From Imhoffiella purpurea (GTDB lineage: Bacteria > Pseudomonadota > Gammaproteobacteria > Chromatiales > Chromatiaceae): 64,000 nucleotides of DNA. The notes beneath the pieces were generated by a model that was not told the DNA's origin, did no database searches, and worked only from the letters and a program-made list of their open reading frames with translations. Position 1 is the stretch's first letter; every line of letters starts with the position of its first letter. This document shows positions 18,343 through 26,550 of the stretch, piece after piece. The stretch spans positions 91,277 to 155,276 of the forward strand of contig NZ_AONC01000004.1 of the NCBI RefSeq assembly GCF_000585215.1, read 5' to 3'. The position numbers and the translations under genes were made by a program.

Positions 18343-19116
18343 ATGACCTTCGCGGCCGACGACATCCTGCTGTGGGTCGGTGCGATCATGTGGCCCTTCG
18401 TGCGCATCAGCGCCATGCTGCTGGTCGCGCCCATCTTCGGCGGGCGCAACGTGAGCGCTCGGGTGCGACTCGGGCTCGCCCTGCTGCTCGCCCTGATCGT
18501 GGCACCCGACCTGGAGCCCGTTCCCGAGATCGATCCGCTGAGCCTCGATGGACTGGTCGTGGCCATCCATCAGGTGATCGTCGGGATCGCCATGGGGTTC
18601 GTGGTTCAGATCGTCTTCGCGGCCCTGGTCCTCGCGGGGGAGAGCATCGCACTGTCGATGGGGCTGGGGTTCGCCTCGGCCATGGATCCGGTCAGCGGGA
18701 TTCAGGTGCCCATGGTGTCCCAGTTCTACACGATCCTGGCGACACTCATCTTTCTCGCCCTCAACGGCCATCTGATTCTGCTCGAGCTCCTCCTGCGTAG
18801 TTTCCAGACGCTCCCGATCGCCGCGTCAGGGATCTCGACGGACGATCTCTGGGCCGTGGTCCGGTTCGTCAGCGGCATGTATTCCAGTGCCCTGCTGGTC
18901 GCCTTGCCGGCGGTGGCATCTTTGTTGCTTATAAATATCTCGATGGGGGTCGTCACGCGTGCCGCGCCCCAGCTCAATATCTTTGCGGTGGGATTTCCCG
19001 TCACCCTGCTCGCGGGTCTCATCATCATCGTGCTGACACTACCTCAGCTGAGCGTCCGGGTCGGCGAGCTCCTGTGGCTCGCCGTTCGGCTCGTTCGGCA
19101 GCTCGTGGGGGCTTAG
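18343..19116 (+). CDS. fliR: Flagellar export gate protein FliR
   Basis: FliR is the capping subunit of the FliP5-FliQ4-FliR1 gate. The 257 residues contain about six hydrophobic segments; MLLVAPIFGGRNVSARVRLGLALLLAL and GESIALSMGLGFASAMDPVSG are characteristic. The stop TAG ends immediately before the flhB ATG, so the two genes abut and are probably translationally linked. Confidence 0.96.
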   Translation: MTFAADDILLWVGAIMWPFVRISAMLLVAPIFGGRNVSARVRLGLALLLALIVAPDLEPVPEIDPLSLDGLVVAIHQVIVGIAMGFVVQIVFAALVLAGESIALSMGLGFASAMDPVSGIQVPMVSQFYTILATLIFLALNGHLILLELLLRSFQTLPIAASGISTDDLWAVVRFVSGMYSSALLVALPAVASLLLINISMGVVTRAAPQLNIFAVGFPVTLLAGLIIIVLTLPQLSVRVGELLWLAVRLVRQLVGA

Positions 19117-20262
19117 ATGGCCGAAAACGAAAATGGCCAGGAACGATCGGAACAACCGACCGCAAAACGCTTGCGGGAGTCGCGCGAAAAGGGTCAGATC
19201 GCCCGTTCGCGGGAGTTCAACACGGTCGTCGTCCTGCTGGCCGGCGCGAGCTCGCTGCTGCTGTTCGGGGGGTATTTCGGGACTCGAATCGCCAATCTGA
19301 TGACGGATGCGCTCGATCTGGAGCGCGGACTGATCTTCGATCCCGCGCTCATGATTCCGCACCTCGCGGCCATGATCGAGCGTGCGCTGCTGATTCTGGC
19401 GCCGCTGTTCATGATGCTGGTCGTGGTCGCCCTGATGGGGCCCGTGCTCATCGGCGGGATCAATTTCTCGGCCGAATCGCTCACCCCCAAGTTTTCCAAG
19501 ATGAATCCGCTCAAGGGTCTCAAGCGGGTCTTTTCCGTCACGGGCCTGATGGAACTGGTCAAGGGAATCGGCAAGTTCTTTCTGGTCGCGCTGGTCGCGG
19601 GTCTGGCGATCAATATGATCTGGGGCACATTGATGTCGCTCGGCGATCAGCCGATCAGGCAGGCCATCGTCCAGACCGGCCACATGGCCACGTGGGTCTT
19701 TCTCATCGCCTCGGTCGCGCTCATCCTGGTGGCGGCGATCGATGTCCCCTTTCAGCTCTGGAACCACAACAAACAGCTGAAGATGACCCTGCAGGAGGTG
19801 AAGGACGAATTCAAGGACACCGAGGGCAAGCCCGAGGTCAAGGGGCGGATCCGGCAGATGCAGATGGAGGCATCGAGGCGGCGCATGATGGCCGAGGTAC
19901 CCAAGGCCGACGTGGTGATCACCAATCCGACCCATTATGCCGTTGCGCTCCAGTACGAACCCGCGACCATGCGTGCGCCGCGTCTGCTGGCCAAGGGGGC
20001 GGATGCCGTCGCCAAGGCGATTCGCGAGATCGCCGAGGAGAACCGGATCACGCTGGTGGAGGCGCCGCGAGTGGCGCGCGCCATCTATTTCACCACCGAA
20101 CTCGATCAGGATATTCCCGGCGGTCTGTTCGTCGCCGTGGCCCGCATTCTGGCCTACGTCTACCAGCTCAAGCGCGAGGACTTCGGGGTCGAGCTCCCAG
20201 ACGAGCTGCCGGTTCCCGAGGAATATCTGGATCCCCAGAGCGCGCGCCGGGTCCGGAGGTAG
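19117..20262 (+). CDS. flhB: Flagellar export switch protein FlhB
   Basis: FlhB is the export-gate protein whose C-terminal domain autocleaves and switches substrates from rod/hook to filament. It opens MAENENGQERSEQPTAKRL, as is usual, followed by four membrane segments. The cleavage motif NPTH starts at Asn270. The C-terminal fragment (YAVALQYEP onward) ends with an Arg-rich tail. It is 381 residues, matching E. coli (382). A separate minus-strand gene at 32999-33307 encodes a protein resembling only this cleaved C-terminal fragment. Confidence 0.97.
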   Translation: MAENENGQERSEQPTAKRLRESREKGQIARSREFNTVVVLLAGASSLLLFGGYFGTRIANLMTDALDLERGLIFDPALMIPHLAAMIERALLILAPLFMMLVVVALMGPVLIGGINFSAESLTPKFSKMNPLKGLKRVFSVTGLMELVKGIGKFFLVALVAGLAINMIWGTLMSLGDQPIRQAIVQTGHMATWVFLIASVALILVAAIDVPFQLWNHNKQLKMTLQEVKDEFKDTEGKPEVKGRIRQMQMEASRRRMMAEVPKADVVITNPTHYAVALQYEPATMRAPRLLAKGADAVAKAIREIAEENRITLVEAPRVARAIYFTTELDQDIPGGLFVAVARILAYVYQLKREDFGVELPDELPVPEEYLDPQSARRVRR

Positions 20263-20268
20263 CGTCCG

Positions 20269-22377
20269 ATGTCGACCATTGCCGAACGGCTCGGAGGGCT
20301 TGCGCGTCTCGGTCTGGGTGCGCCCGTCCTGCTCATCGCGCTGCTTGCGATGCTGGTGCTGCCGCTGCCGCCGTTCCTGCTGGATCTGCTGTTCACCTTC
20401 AATATCGCGCTGTCGCTGATCGTGGTGATGGTGGCCGTCTATACGCCGCGCCCCGTCGATTTCGCCGCCTTTCCGACCGTGCTGCTCCTGGCGACCCTGC
20501 TGCGCCTGTCGCTCAACGTGGCTTCGACCCGGGTCATTCTTCTCAACGGCGGCTCGGGTACGGAAGCGGCCGGCAAGGTCATCGAGGCCTTCGGCGAATT
20601 CGTGCTGGGCGGCAATTTCGCCATCGGCGTGGTGGTCTTCACCATCCTGGTCATCATCAATTTCGTGGTCATCACCAAGGGGGCCGGACGCGTCTCCGAG
20701 GTGAGCGCGCGCTTCACCCTGGACGCCATGCCTGGCAAGCAGATGGCGATCGACGCCGATCTGAACGCCGGGCTCATCTCGCAGGACGAGGCCCGCAAGC
20801 GGCGCGAGGGCGTCGCCGAGGAGGCCGACTTCTACGGTTCCATGGACGGTGCCAGCAAATTCGTGCGCGGCGATGCCATGGCCGGCATCCTCATCCTCTT
20901 CATCAACGTGCTGGGCGGCATCGTCATCGGAACGACCCAGCATGGCCTGACTTTCGAGGAGGCGACCAACAATTTCGTCCTCCTGAGCATCGGCGACGGG
21001 CTGGTCGCCCAGATTCCCGCGCTGCTGCTGTCGTCCGCGACCGCCATCATCGTGACCCGCAGCTCGACCCCGCAGGACATCGGGGAGCAGGTCTTCGGTC
21101 AGATGTTCGCCAACCCGCGCGTCCTCTATGTCGCGTCGGGGATCCTCGGCATTCTCGGCATGATCCCCGGGATGCCGAATCTGGTCTTCCTCGGGCTGGC
21201 CTCGATGCTGGGCGGGGTCGCCTATCTGAACGCGCGCAAGCCGGTCGCGCCCGCTCCCGACGTGGTCGAGCGCCTGCCGGACGGAATGGAGCTGCCCGCG
21301 CCCGAGGATCGCGATCTGTCCTGGGAGGACGTTCCGCCGGTCGACCTGGTCTCGCTCGAGGTGGGTTATCGCCTGATTCCACTGGTCGACCGCAGTCAGG
21401 ACGGCCAGCTCATGGGGCGCATCAAGGGGATTCGGCGCAAGCTGTCCCAGGAGTTCGGGTTCCTCATCCAGCCGGTGCACATTCGCGACAATCTGGAGCT
21501 GTCTCCCAATCAGTACCGGATCTCGCTGCTCGGCGTGACGGCGGCGGAGGCGGAGGTCTTCCCGGACCGGGAGCTGGCGATCAATCCGGGCCAGGTCTAC
21601 GGCTCGGTGCCCGGGACGCCGACCAAGGATCCCACCTTCAATCTGGATGCGCTCTGGATCGATCCGTCGGATCGCGAATCGGCCCAGGCCGCCGGCTACA
21701 CGGTGGTGGATACGGCCACCGTGATCGCGACCCATCTGTCCCAGGTCTTCCGCGAGAACGCGCACCGCCTGATCGGTCACGAGGAGGTCCAGCATCTGCT
21801 CGATCAGCTGGCGCGGCGCTCGCCCAAGCTGGTCGAGAATCTGCTTTCCTCCAAGGCGCTCTCCCTGGGCGTGGTGCTCAAGGTCCTGCAGAACCTCCTG
21901 GCCGAGCAGGTGGCGATTCGGGATCTGCGTACGATCGCCGAGATTTTGGCGGAGCGCGCGCTGAAGAGCCAGGATCCCGCCACTTTGACCGCCGCCGTGC
22001 GGGTCGCCCTGTCGCGCTCGATCGTTCAGGATCTCGTCGGCCCCGAGGACGAGCTGCCCTTGATCGCGCTCGACCCCGCGTTGGAGCAATTGTTGCATAA
22101 ATCTCTGCAAGGCAGCCAAGGCGAGACCATCGGCATCGAGCCCGGTCTCGCCGAGCGGGTTCAGCGACTGGTGATGGATGCGGCTCGGCGCCAGGAGGCG
22201 GAGGGGGCGCCGGCCGTGCTGGTCGTGGCCCCGGAGATCCGATCCTGGATCGCCAGCTGGCTACGGGGGGCGGTGCGGAATCTGGTCGTGCTGGCATTCA
22301 CCGAGATTCCCGACAACCGGCGGATACGGGTCGTGGCCACCGTCGGCAAGAGCGAGCCGGCACAGGCGCGGGCATGA
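20269..22377 (+). CDS. flhA: Flagellar export gate protein FlhA
   Basis: FlhA is the nonameric export-gate protein with a cytoplasmic docking ring for chaperone-substrate complexes. The 702 residues consist of eight membrane segments in the first half, the conserved FHIPEP-type region (TPRPVDFAAFPTVLLLATLLRL, SARFTLDAMPGKQMAIDADL), and a cytoplasmic domain beginning around 340 with DLVSLEVGYRLIPLVD. It starts six bases after flhB. Length and motifs are intact. Long open frames on both strands across flhB-flhA are GC-rich shadows. Confidence 0.97.
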   Translation: MSTIAERLGGLARLGLGAPVLLIALLAMLVLPLPPFLLDLLFTFNIALSLIVVMVAVYTPRPVDFAAFPTVLLLATLLRLSLNVASTRVILLNGGSGTEAAGKVIEAFGEFVLGGNFAIGVVVFTILVIINFVVITKGAGRVSEVSARFTLDAMPGKQMAIDADLNAGLISQDEARKRREGVAEEADFYGSMDGASKFVRGDAMAGILILFINVLGGIVIGTTQHGLTFEEATNNFVLLSIGDGLVAQIPALLLSSATAIIVTRSSTPQDIGEQVFGQMFANPRVLYVASGILGILGMIPGMPNLVFLGLASMLGGVAYLNARKPVAPAPDVVERLPDGMELPAPEDRDLSWEDVPPVDLVSLEVGYRLIPLVDRSQDGQLMGRIKGIRRKLSQEFGFLIQPVHIRDNLELSPNQYRISLLGVTAAEAEVFPDRELAINPGQVYGSVPGTPTKDPTFNLDALWIDPSDRESAQAAGYTVVDTATVIATHLSQVFRENAHRLIGHEEVQHLLDQLARRSPKLVENLLSSKALSLGVVLKVLQNLLAEQVAIRDLRTIAEILAERALKSQDPATLTAAVRVALSRSIVQDLVGPEDELPLIALDPALEQLLHKSLQGSQGETIGIEPGLAERVQRLVMDAARRQEAEGAPAVLVVAPEIRSWIASWLRGAVRNLVVLAFTEIPDNRRIRVVATVGKSEPAQARA

Positions 22378-22399
22378 CCCAACGAACAGGAGCAGAGAG

Positions 22400-23623
22400 A
22401 TGAGTGTACGGCGATACAGGGCGCGCGACATGCGCGATGCGATGCGTCAGGTGCGCGAGCATCAGGGGCCGGATGCGGTCATTCTGTCGAGCCGTCGCGG
22501 CGATGACGGGATGCTCGAGGTGGTGGTCTCGCTCGACGCCGCGCCCGCTGCCGGTGTCTCGTCATTCGCCCAGGACGCGGTCGACATCGGCCCCGTGGAT
22601 CCTCAGCTGGCGGCCATGCGGCGTGAGATCTGCGATCTGCGCACCCTGTTGATGCAGCAAAGTGCCTTGTCTGAGCGCGATCAATGGGCTGCGCGTCATC
22701 CATTGGCGGCTCAGTGCATCGAGCGTCTGACGCAGGGCGGCTTCTCGGAGAAGCTCGCCCGCAGTCTCGCCGGGGGCGTCCAGGAGGACGGTTCTCTGGA
22801 CATGGCCTGGTCGAGGCTGCGCTCGCGTCTATCGGCCTCGATCGCCACAAGCCATCCCACCGTTCTCGAGCAGGGTGGTATGCTCGCTCTCGTGGGTTCG
22901 ACGGGGGTCGGCAAGACGACGACTCTCAATCGGCTTGCGCTGCGCCAGATTCGCCGGATGGGCCCCGACTCGGTGACCCTGGTGACGCTCGACAGACAGC
23001 GTATCGGCGCCTATAAGCAATTGCAGGCATTCGGACAGATGGCCGGCATTCCGGTGATGCTGCTCGAAAGCGAGCGGGATCTGACCGCCTTGACCGATCG
23101 GGCGGGCGAGGGGAAGCTGGTCCTGATCGACACCCAGGGTCAGGCGGCGCGCGATGCGGCGGAGCGGCGACTCTTCGCCCAGGTGCGCAACGAGGTCGAT
23201 CTGGAGACCTGGCTGGTCGTGGCCGCCACCCATCAGTCGGCCGTCCTGAGACAGGTTCTGGAGTCCTTCCAGGTCTGCGATCCGGCCGCCCTGGTCTTGA
23301 CGAAGGTGGACGAAGCGGAACAATTGGGCGAAACCCTGTCGGTGCTCCTGGAGCAGCATATCGGTCTGGTCTTCTATTCGGACGGCCAGCGGCTCGACGA
23401 AGATTTTCACAAAGCGGACACCATGTATCTCACGCGCCTCGCATTGCAGGAGCCCGCCCATTCGGCTCCGCCCCAGCAGCCCCGGCAACCCCAGGAGGCC
23501 ATGCTGCTCAATCCCATTTCGGTCGACAGAGTGCCGGCTGCCTCACAGACTCGGAACGTGCGAGAGGATATGGTGCTCGAGTCGGTCCTGCCTTTCGGGA
23601 AGGCCCTTCATGCAGCCTACTAG
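22400..23623 (+). CDS. flhF: Flagellar biosynthesis GTPase FlhF
   Basis: FlhF is an SRP-type GTPase that marks the pole for flagellum assembly. ATG 22400 (MSVRRYRARDMRDAMRQVRE) has AGGAG before it. The 407-residue protein has a short B domain, an N helical domain (about 100-150) and a G domain with P-loop VGSTGVGKTTTLNRLA (about 176-191), LVTLDRQRIGAYKQLQAF, DTQGQ and LTKVDEAEQLG. In many SRP GTPases the DTQGQ position is DTAGR/DTAGQ. Its end overlaps flhG by 14 nt. FlhF with FlhG predicts a polar, numerically controlled flagellum. Confidence 0.95.
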   Translation: MSVRRYRARDMRDAMRQVREHQGPDAVILSSRRGDDGMLEVVVSLDAAPAAGVSSFAQDAVDIGPVDPQLAAMRREICDLRTLLMQQSALSERDQWAARHPLAAQCIERLTQGGFSEKLARSLAGGVQEDGSLDMAWSRLRSRLSASIATSHPTVLEQGGMLALVGSTGVGKTTTLNRLALRQIRRMGPDSVTLVTLDRQRIGAYKQLQAFGQMAGIPVMLLESERDLTALTDRAGEGKLVLIDTQGQAARDAAERRLFAQVRNEVDLETWLVVAATHQSAVLRQVLESFQVCDPAALVLTKVDEAEQLGETLSVLLEQHIGLVFYSDGQRLDEDFHKADTMYLTRLALQEPAHSAPPQQPRQPQEAMLLNPISVDRVPAASQTRNVREDMVLESVLPFGKALHAAY

Positions 23624-24437
23624 AGCTCGGCAGCTCAAGAGCATCGCGATCGCCAGCGGCAAGGGGGGGGTCGGGAAGACCAATGTCGCCGTCAATCTCG
23701 CCGTCGGTCTGGCCCAGATGGGGCGACACGTCATGCTTTTCGATGCCGATCTTGGTTTAGCCAATGCGGATCTTATCTTAGGGCTGCGGCCGACGAAGAC
23801 GCTGCACGATCTGGTCGCGGGCCGGGCCGATTCCCTCGAGGAGATTCTGGTCGAGGGGCCGCACGGCCTGATGCTGGTGCCCTCGGCCTCCGGTATCGGC
23901 TCCATGGCCAATCTGACGCCGGCCGAGCACACCGGCTTGATTCGTGCGTTCAGCAGCTATCAGAGGCCGCTCGACGTGCTGATCGTGGATACGGCCGCCG
24001 GGGTGCAGGAGTCGGTGACCACATTCTGCCGTGCCGTTCAGCATGTCTTCGTGGTCGTGTGCGACGAGCCTGCCTCCTTGACCGATGCCTATGCGCTGAT
24101 CAAGGTGCTGCATCAGGAGCACGGTTTGAGACGCTTCCGGGTGATCTGCAACATGCTCCAGTCGCCGGAGTCCGGACGCAGGCTGATGCACAAGCTGACG
24201 GCGGTCTGTCATCAGTACCTGCCCGATGTGATGCTGGAGGCCGCCATCAGTATTCCGATGGACGACAATTTGCGGCGGGCGGTGTCGAGGCGGGAGCCCG
24301 TCGTGAGTCTGTTTCCCGGCAGTCCGTCGGGACGCGCCTTCGTGGAGCTGGCGCGCCAGATGGATCGTTGGACGGTTGCCGAGACCGATATGGGTGGGAT
24401 CGGCTTTTTCGTTGAACGGATGTTGCAAAGTGCCTGA
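23610..24437 (+). CDS. flhG: Flagellar number regulator FlhG (FleN), MinD-like ATPase
   Basis: FlhG/FleN is a MinD/ParA-type ATPase that limits flagellar number by restraining FlhF and FleQ. The 275 residues have a deviant Walker A, SGKGGVGKTNVAVNLAVGLA (about 15-34), the DADLGLANADLILGL segment, and VDTAAGVQESVTTF. A short amphipathic C-terminal helix (FFVERMLQ) would target membrane. The start lies within flhF. Its stop shares one base with the fliA start (TGATG). Confidence 0.95.
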   Translation: MQPTRARQLKSIAIASGKGGVGKTNVAVNLAVGLAQMGRHVMLFDADLGLANADLILGLRPTKTLHDLVAGRADSLEEILVEGPHGLMLVPSASGIGSMANLTPAEHTGLIRAFSSYQRPLDVLIVDTAAGVQESVTTFCRAVQHVFVVVCDEPASLTDAYALIKVLHQEHGLRRFRVICNMLQSPESGRRLMHKLTAVCHQYLPDVMLEAAISIPMDDNLRRAVSRREPVVSLFPGSPSGRAFVELARQMDRWTVAETDMGGIGFFVERMLQSA

Positions 24438-25180
24438 TGGCCCTCAATCGCTTGCGATCAGTATATCCAGATGTCGTCAATCAGTCGGAACAGCTGGTTG
24501 CGGCCAATATCGACCTGGTGCGGCGCATCGCCCATCACCTGGCGGCGCGTCTGCCGCCCTCGGTTCAGGTCGAGGATCTGGTCCAGTCCGGCATGGTAGG
24601 CTTGATCGAGGCGGCGAGACAGTTTCAGCCCGGACAGGGCGCGACCTTCGCGACCTATGCGGGGATTCGCATTCGCGGCGCCATGATCGACGAATTGCGG
24701 CGCGCCGACTGGACACCACGCTCCGTGCACCGCAATACTCGGCGTATCTCGGAGGCGATCCAGCGGATCGAAGGTCGGGAGGGACGCGCGGCGAGCGACC
24801 GTGAAATCGCCCAGACATTGGAGGTTTCGCTCGACGAATATCATATGATGCTGCAGGATTCGGCCAGTTCTCAGATTCTGGGGCTGGAGGATCTGTTCGG
24901 ACAGGATGCCGATCCGGACCGGATGCTGCCCGGAGGGGGCGCGGCGCCGCTGGAGCATTTGGAGCAGGACCAGTTCCGCGATGCCTTGGCCAAGGCCTTG
25001 TCGGGATTGCCCGACAAGGAACGCCTGGTCCTCGCGCTCTATTATGATGAAGAATTGAATTTGCGAGAGATCGGTGGCGTCATGGGCATCACCGAATCGC
25101 GTGTGAGCCAGATTCGCAGCCAGGCTCTGCACCGGCTGCGCGTCCGTTTGCAGGAATGGATACAGGAGGCTGGCTCGTGA
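24437..25180 (+). CDS. fliA: RNA polymerase sigma-28 factor FliA
   Basis: FliA directs transcription of late flagellar and chemotaxis genes. The 247 residues show sigma regions 2 ([41 protein letters not shown]), 3 and 4 ([44 protein letters not shown]). Start is coupled to flhG by TGATG. Its predicted antagonist FlgM is encoded at 37059-37367 with a matching sigma-28 promoter. Placement between flhG and cheY is the Pseudomonas-type order. Confidence 0.97.
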   Translation: MALNRLRSVYPDVVNQSEQLVAANIDLVRRIAHHLAARLPPSVQVEDLVQSGMVGLIEAARQFQPGQGATFATYAGIRIRGAMIDELRRADWTPRSVHRNTRRISEAIQRIEGREGRAASDREIAQTLEVSLDEYHMMLQDSASSQILGLEDLFGQDADPDRMLPGGGAAPLEHLEQDQFRDALAKALSGLPDKERLVLALYYDEELNLREIGGVMGITESRVSQIRSQALHRLRVRLQEWIQEAGS

Positions 25181-25214
25181 ACATCAACCCGACCAATGCC
25201 ATTGGGAGCTTTGT

Positions 25215-25604
25215 GTGGACAAAGGCATGAAAATCCTCATCGTGGACGACTTCTCCACGATGAGACGTATCATCAAGAATCTGCTGCGCGAACTGGGATT
25301 CAATAACACCACCGAGGCGGATGACGGGAGTACCGCGCTTCCGATGCTGAAGGGTGGCAACTTCGATTTCCTCGTGACCGACTGGAACATGCCGAACATG
25401 GAAGGTATCGAGCTGTTGCGCCAGGTGCGGGCGGATCCCGCGCTCAAGTCCCTTCCCGTGCTCATGGTCACGGCCGAGGCCAAGCGCGATCAGATCGTCG
25501 AGGCCGCCCAGGCCGGCGTCAACGGCTATATCGTCAAGCCCTTCACGGCCGAGACGCTCAAGGAGAAGATCGACAAGATCTTCGAGCGTCTCGAGGCGGG
25601 GTGA
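25215..25604 (+). CDS. cheY: Chemotaxis response regulator CheY
   Basis: CheY is the diffusible regulator that binds FliM when phosphorylated. The single receiver domain has the acidic pair DD at residues 11-12, phospho-acceptor Asp56 in VTDWNMPNM, the switch Thr in [11 protein letters not shown] and Lys in YIVKPF, all conserved. GTG 25215 is favoured because GGGAG lies six bases upstream; ATG 25227 (MKILIVDDF) would match Pseudomonas CheY more exactly but has a poorly spaced ribosome site. It is 34 nt after fliA. Confidence 0.96.
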   Translation: MDKGMKILIVDDFSTMRRIIKNLLRELGFNNTTEADDGSTALPMLKGGNFDFLVTDWNMPNMEGIELLRQVRADPALKSLPVLMVTAEAKRDQIVEAAQAGVNGYIVKPFTAETLKEKIDKIFERLEAG

Positions 25605-25656
25605 TCCAGCGGGTGTCCGCGCGGTTTCTTCCGTGGCGCCCGCTCGGTTCGTGGAC

Positions 25657-25696
25657 TGCGGATGTTCACGATCGGTGCGACCTTGGGACATCCGCA
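25657..25696 (+). repeat. Inverted repeat between cheY and cheZ
   Basis: TGCGGATGT and ACATCCGCA are exact reverse complements separated by 22 bases in the 152-nt cheY-cheZ gap, the longest gap between fliA and motD. It could fold in the mRNA. There is no T-run after it, so it is not a standard intrinsic terminator; RNA stability or processing between cheY and cheZ is possible. Confidence 0.35.
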
Positions 25697-25756
25697 TTTC
25701 CGGTCAAGATTGGCCAAGGGTCACTTCAAGTTAAAGAGTTCGCCCGGGAACGATAG

Positions 25757-26524
25757 ATGGACAATGACGACACGAGCATCAAGGCGCAGCTGGATCTCGC
25801 GCGCCAACTGGTTGCGCATCTGGAGGCGGGTGAGGGGGACCAGGCGACAGCGGTCATTCGGCAGCTGCGGATTCCCTACGAGCGCGAACTGTTCGACGAG
25901 CTGGGCAAGCTGACGCGGGATCTGCACGAGGCTCTGAACAGCTTTCGGGGAGACTCGCGTCTCGTCGAGCTGACGCGCGACGAGATACCGGATGCGAAGG
26001 AACGGCTGAACTACGTCGTTTCCATGACCGAGCAGGCGACCCACCGGACCCTGAACGCCATCGACGAGGCGATGCCGATGGCGGAGACGCTCCATGCGCG
26101 CTCGATCGAATTGACCGGGCGATGGAGCCGTTTCCGCAATCGCGAACTGTCCGTCGACGAATTCAGGGATCTGGCTCGCGATATCGACGAGCATTTCGCG
26201 CTGGCCGGTACCGAAACCGATCGTCTGCGCTCGCTCATCTCCGAGATCATGATGGCGCAGGATTTCCAGGACCTCACCGGACAGATCATTCGGCGCGTGA
26301 TTCGGCTCGTGCATGAGGTCGAGGAGAACCTGGTCGGTCTGATCCGCCTCTCGAGCGCCAGGATGGAGCCTGTGCGGCAGCTGCCGATGGCTGCGGAAGG
26401 CGAGAAGGAGGCCGCCGAGACCAAGGGACACGGACCCATCGTTCCCAACACCCAAGATGCGGCGGATGATGTCGTCAGTGGCCAGGACGATGTTGACGCA
26501 CTGCTTTCCAGTCTGGGCTTCTAG
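25757..26524 (+). CDS. cheZ: CheY phosphatase CheZ
   Basis: CheZ accelerates CheY-P dephosphorylation. The 255 residues are mostly a long helical hairpin. The catalytic segment AQDFQDLTGQ has Asp172 and Gln176, equivalent to E. coli Asp143 and Gln147. The C-terminal CheY-binding tail GQDDVDALLSSLGF follows a flexible linker. The ATG at 25757 is preceded by GGGAACGATAG. A true cheZ agrees with the gammaproteobacterial origin. Confidence 0.95.
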   Translation: MDNDDTSIKAQLDLARQLVAHLEAGEGDQATAVIRQLRIPYERELFDELGKLTRDLHEALNSFRGDSRLVELTRDEIPDAKERLNYVVSMTEQATHRTLNAIDEAMPMAETLHARSIELTGRWSRFRNRELSVDEFRDLARDIDEHFALAGTETDRLRSLISEIMMAQDFQDLTGQIIRRVIRLVHEVEENLVGLIRLSSARMEPVRQLPMAAEGEKEAAETKGHGPIVPNTQDAADDVVSGQDDVDALLSSLGF

Positions 26525-26550
26525 CCCGCCGACCTCTTTGGTGAACACGC

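Noticed and set aside
19039..22119. Frames of more than 1000 codons on both strands across flhB and flhA
   Set aside because: They alternate with the conserved genes in phase and have Arg/Gly/Asp/His-biased composition; no domain is recognisable.
25728..25760. TAAAGAG before cheZ, as a sigma-28 -35 element
   Set aside because: The CGATAG that follows is at wrong spacing and overlaps the cheZ start.
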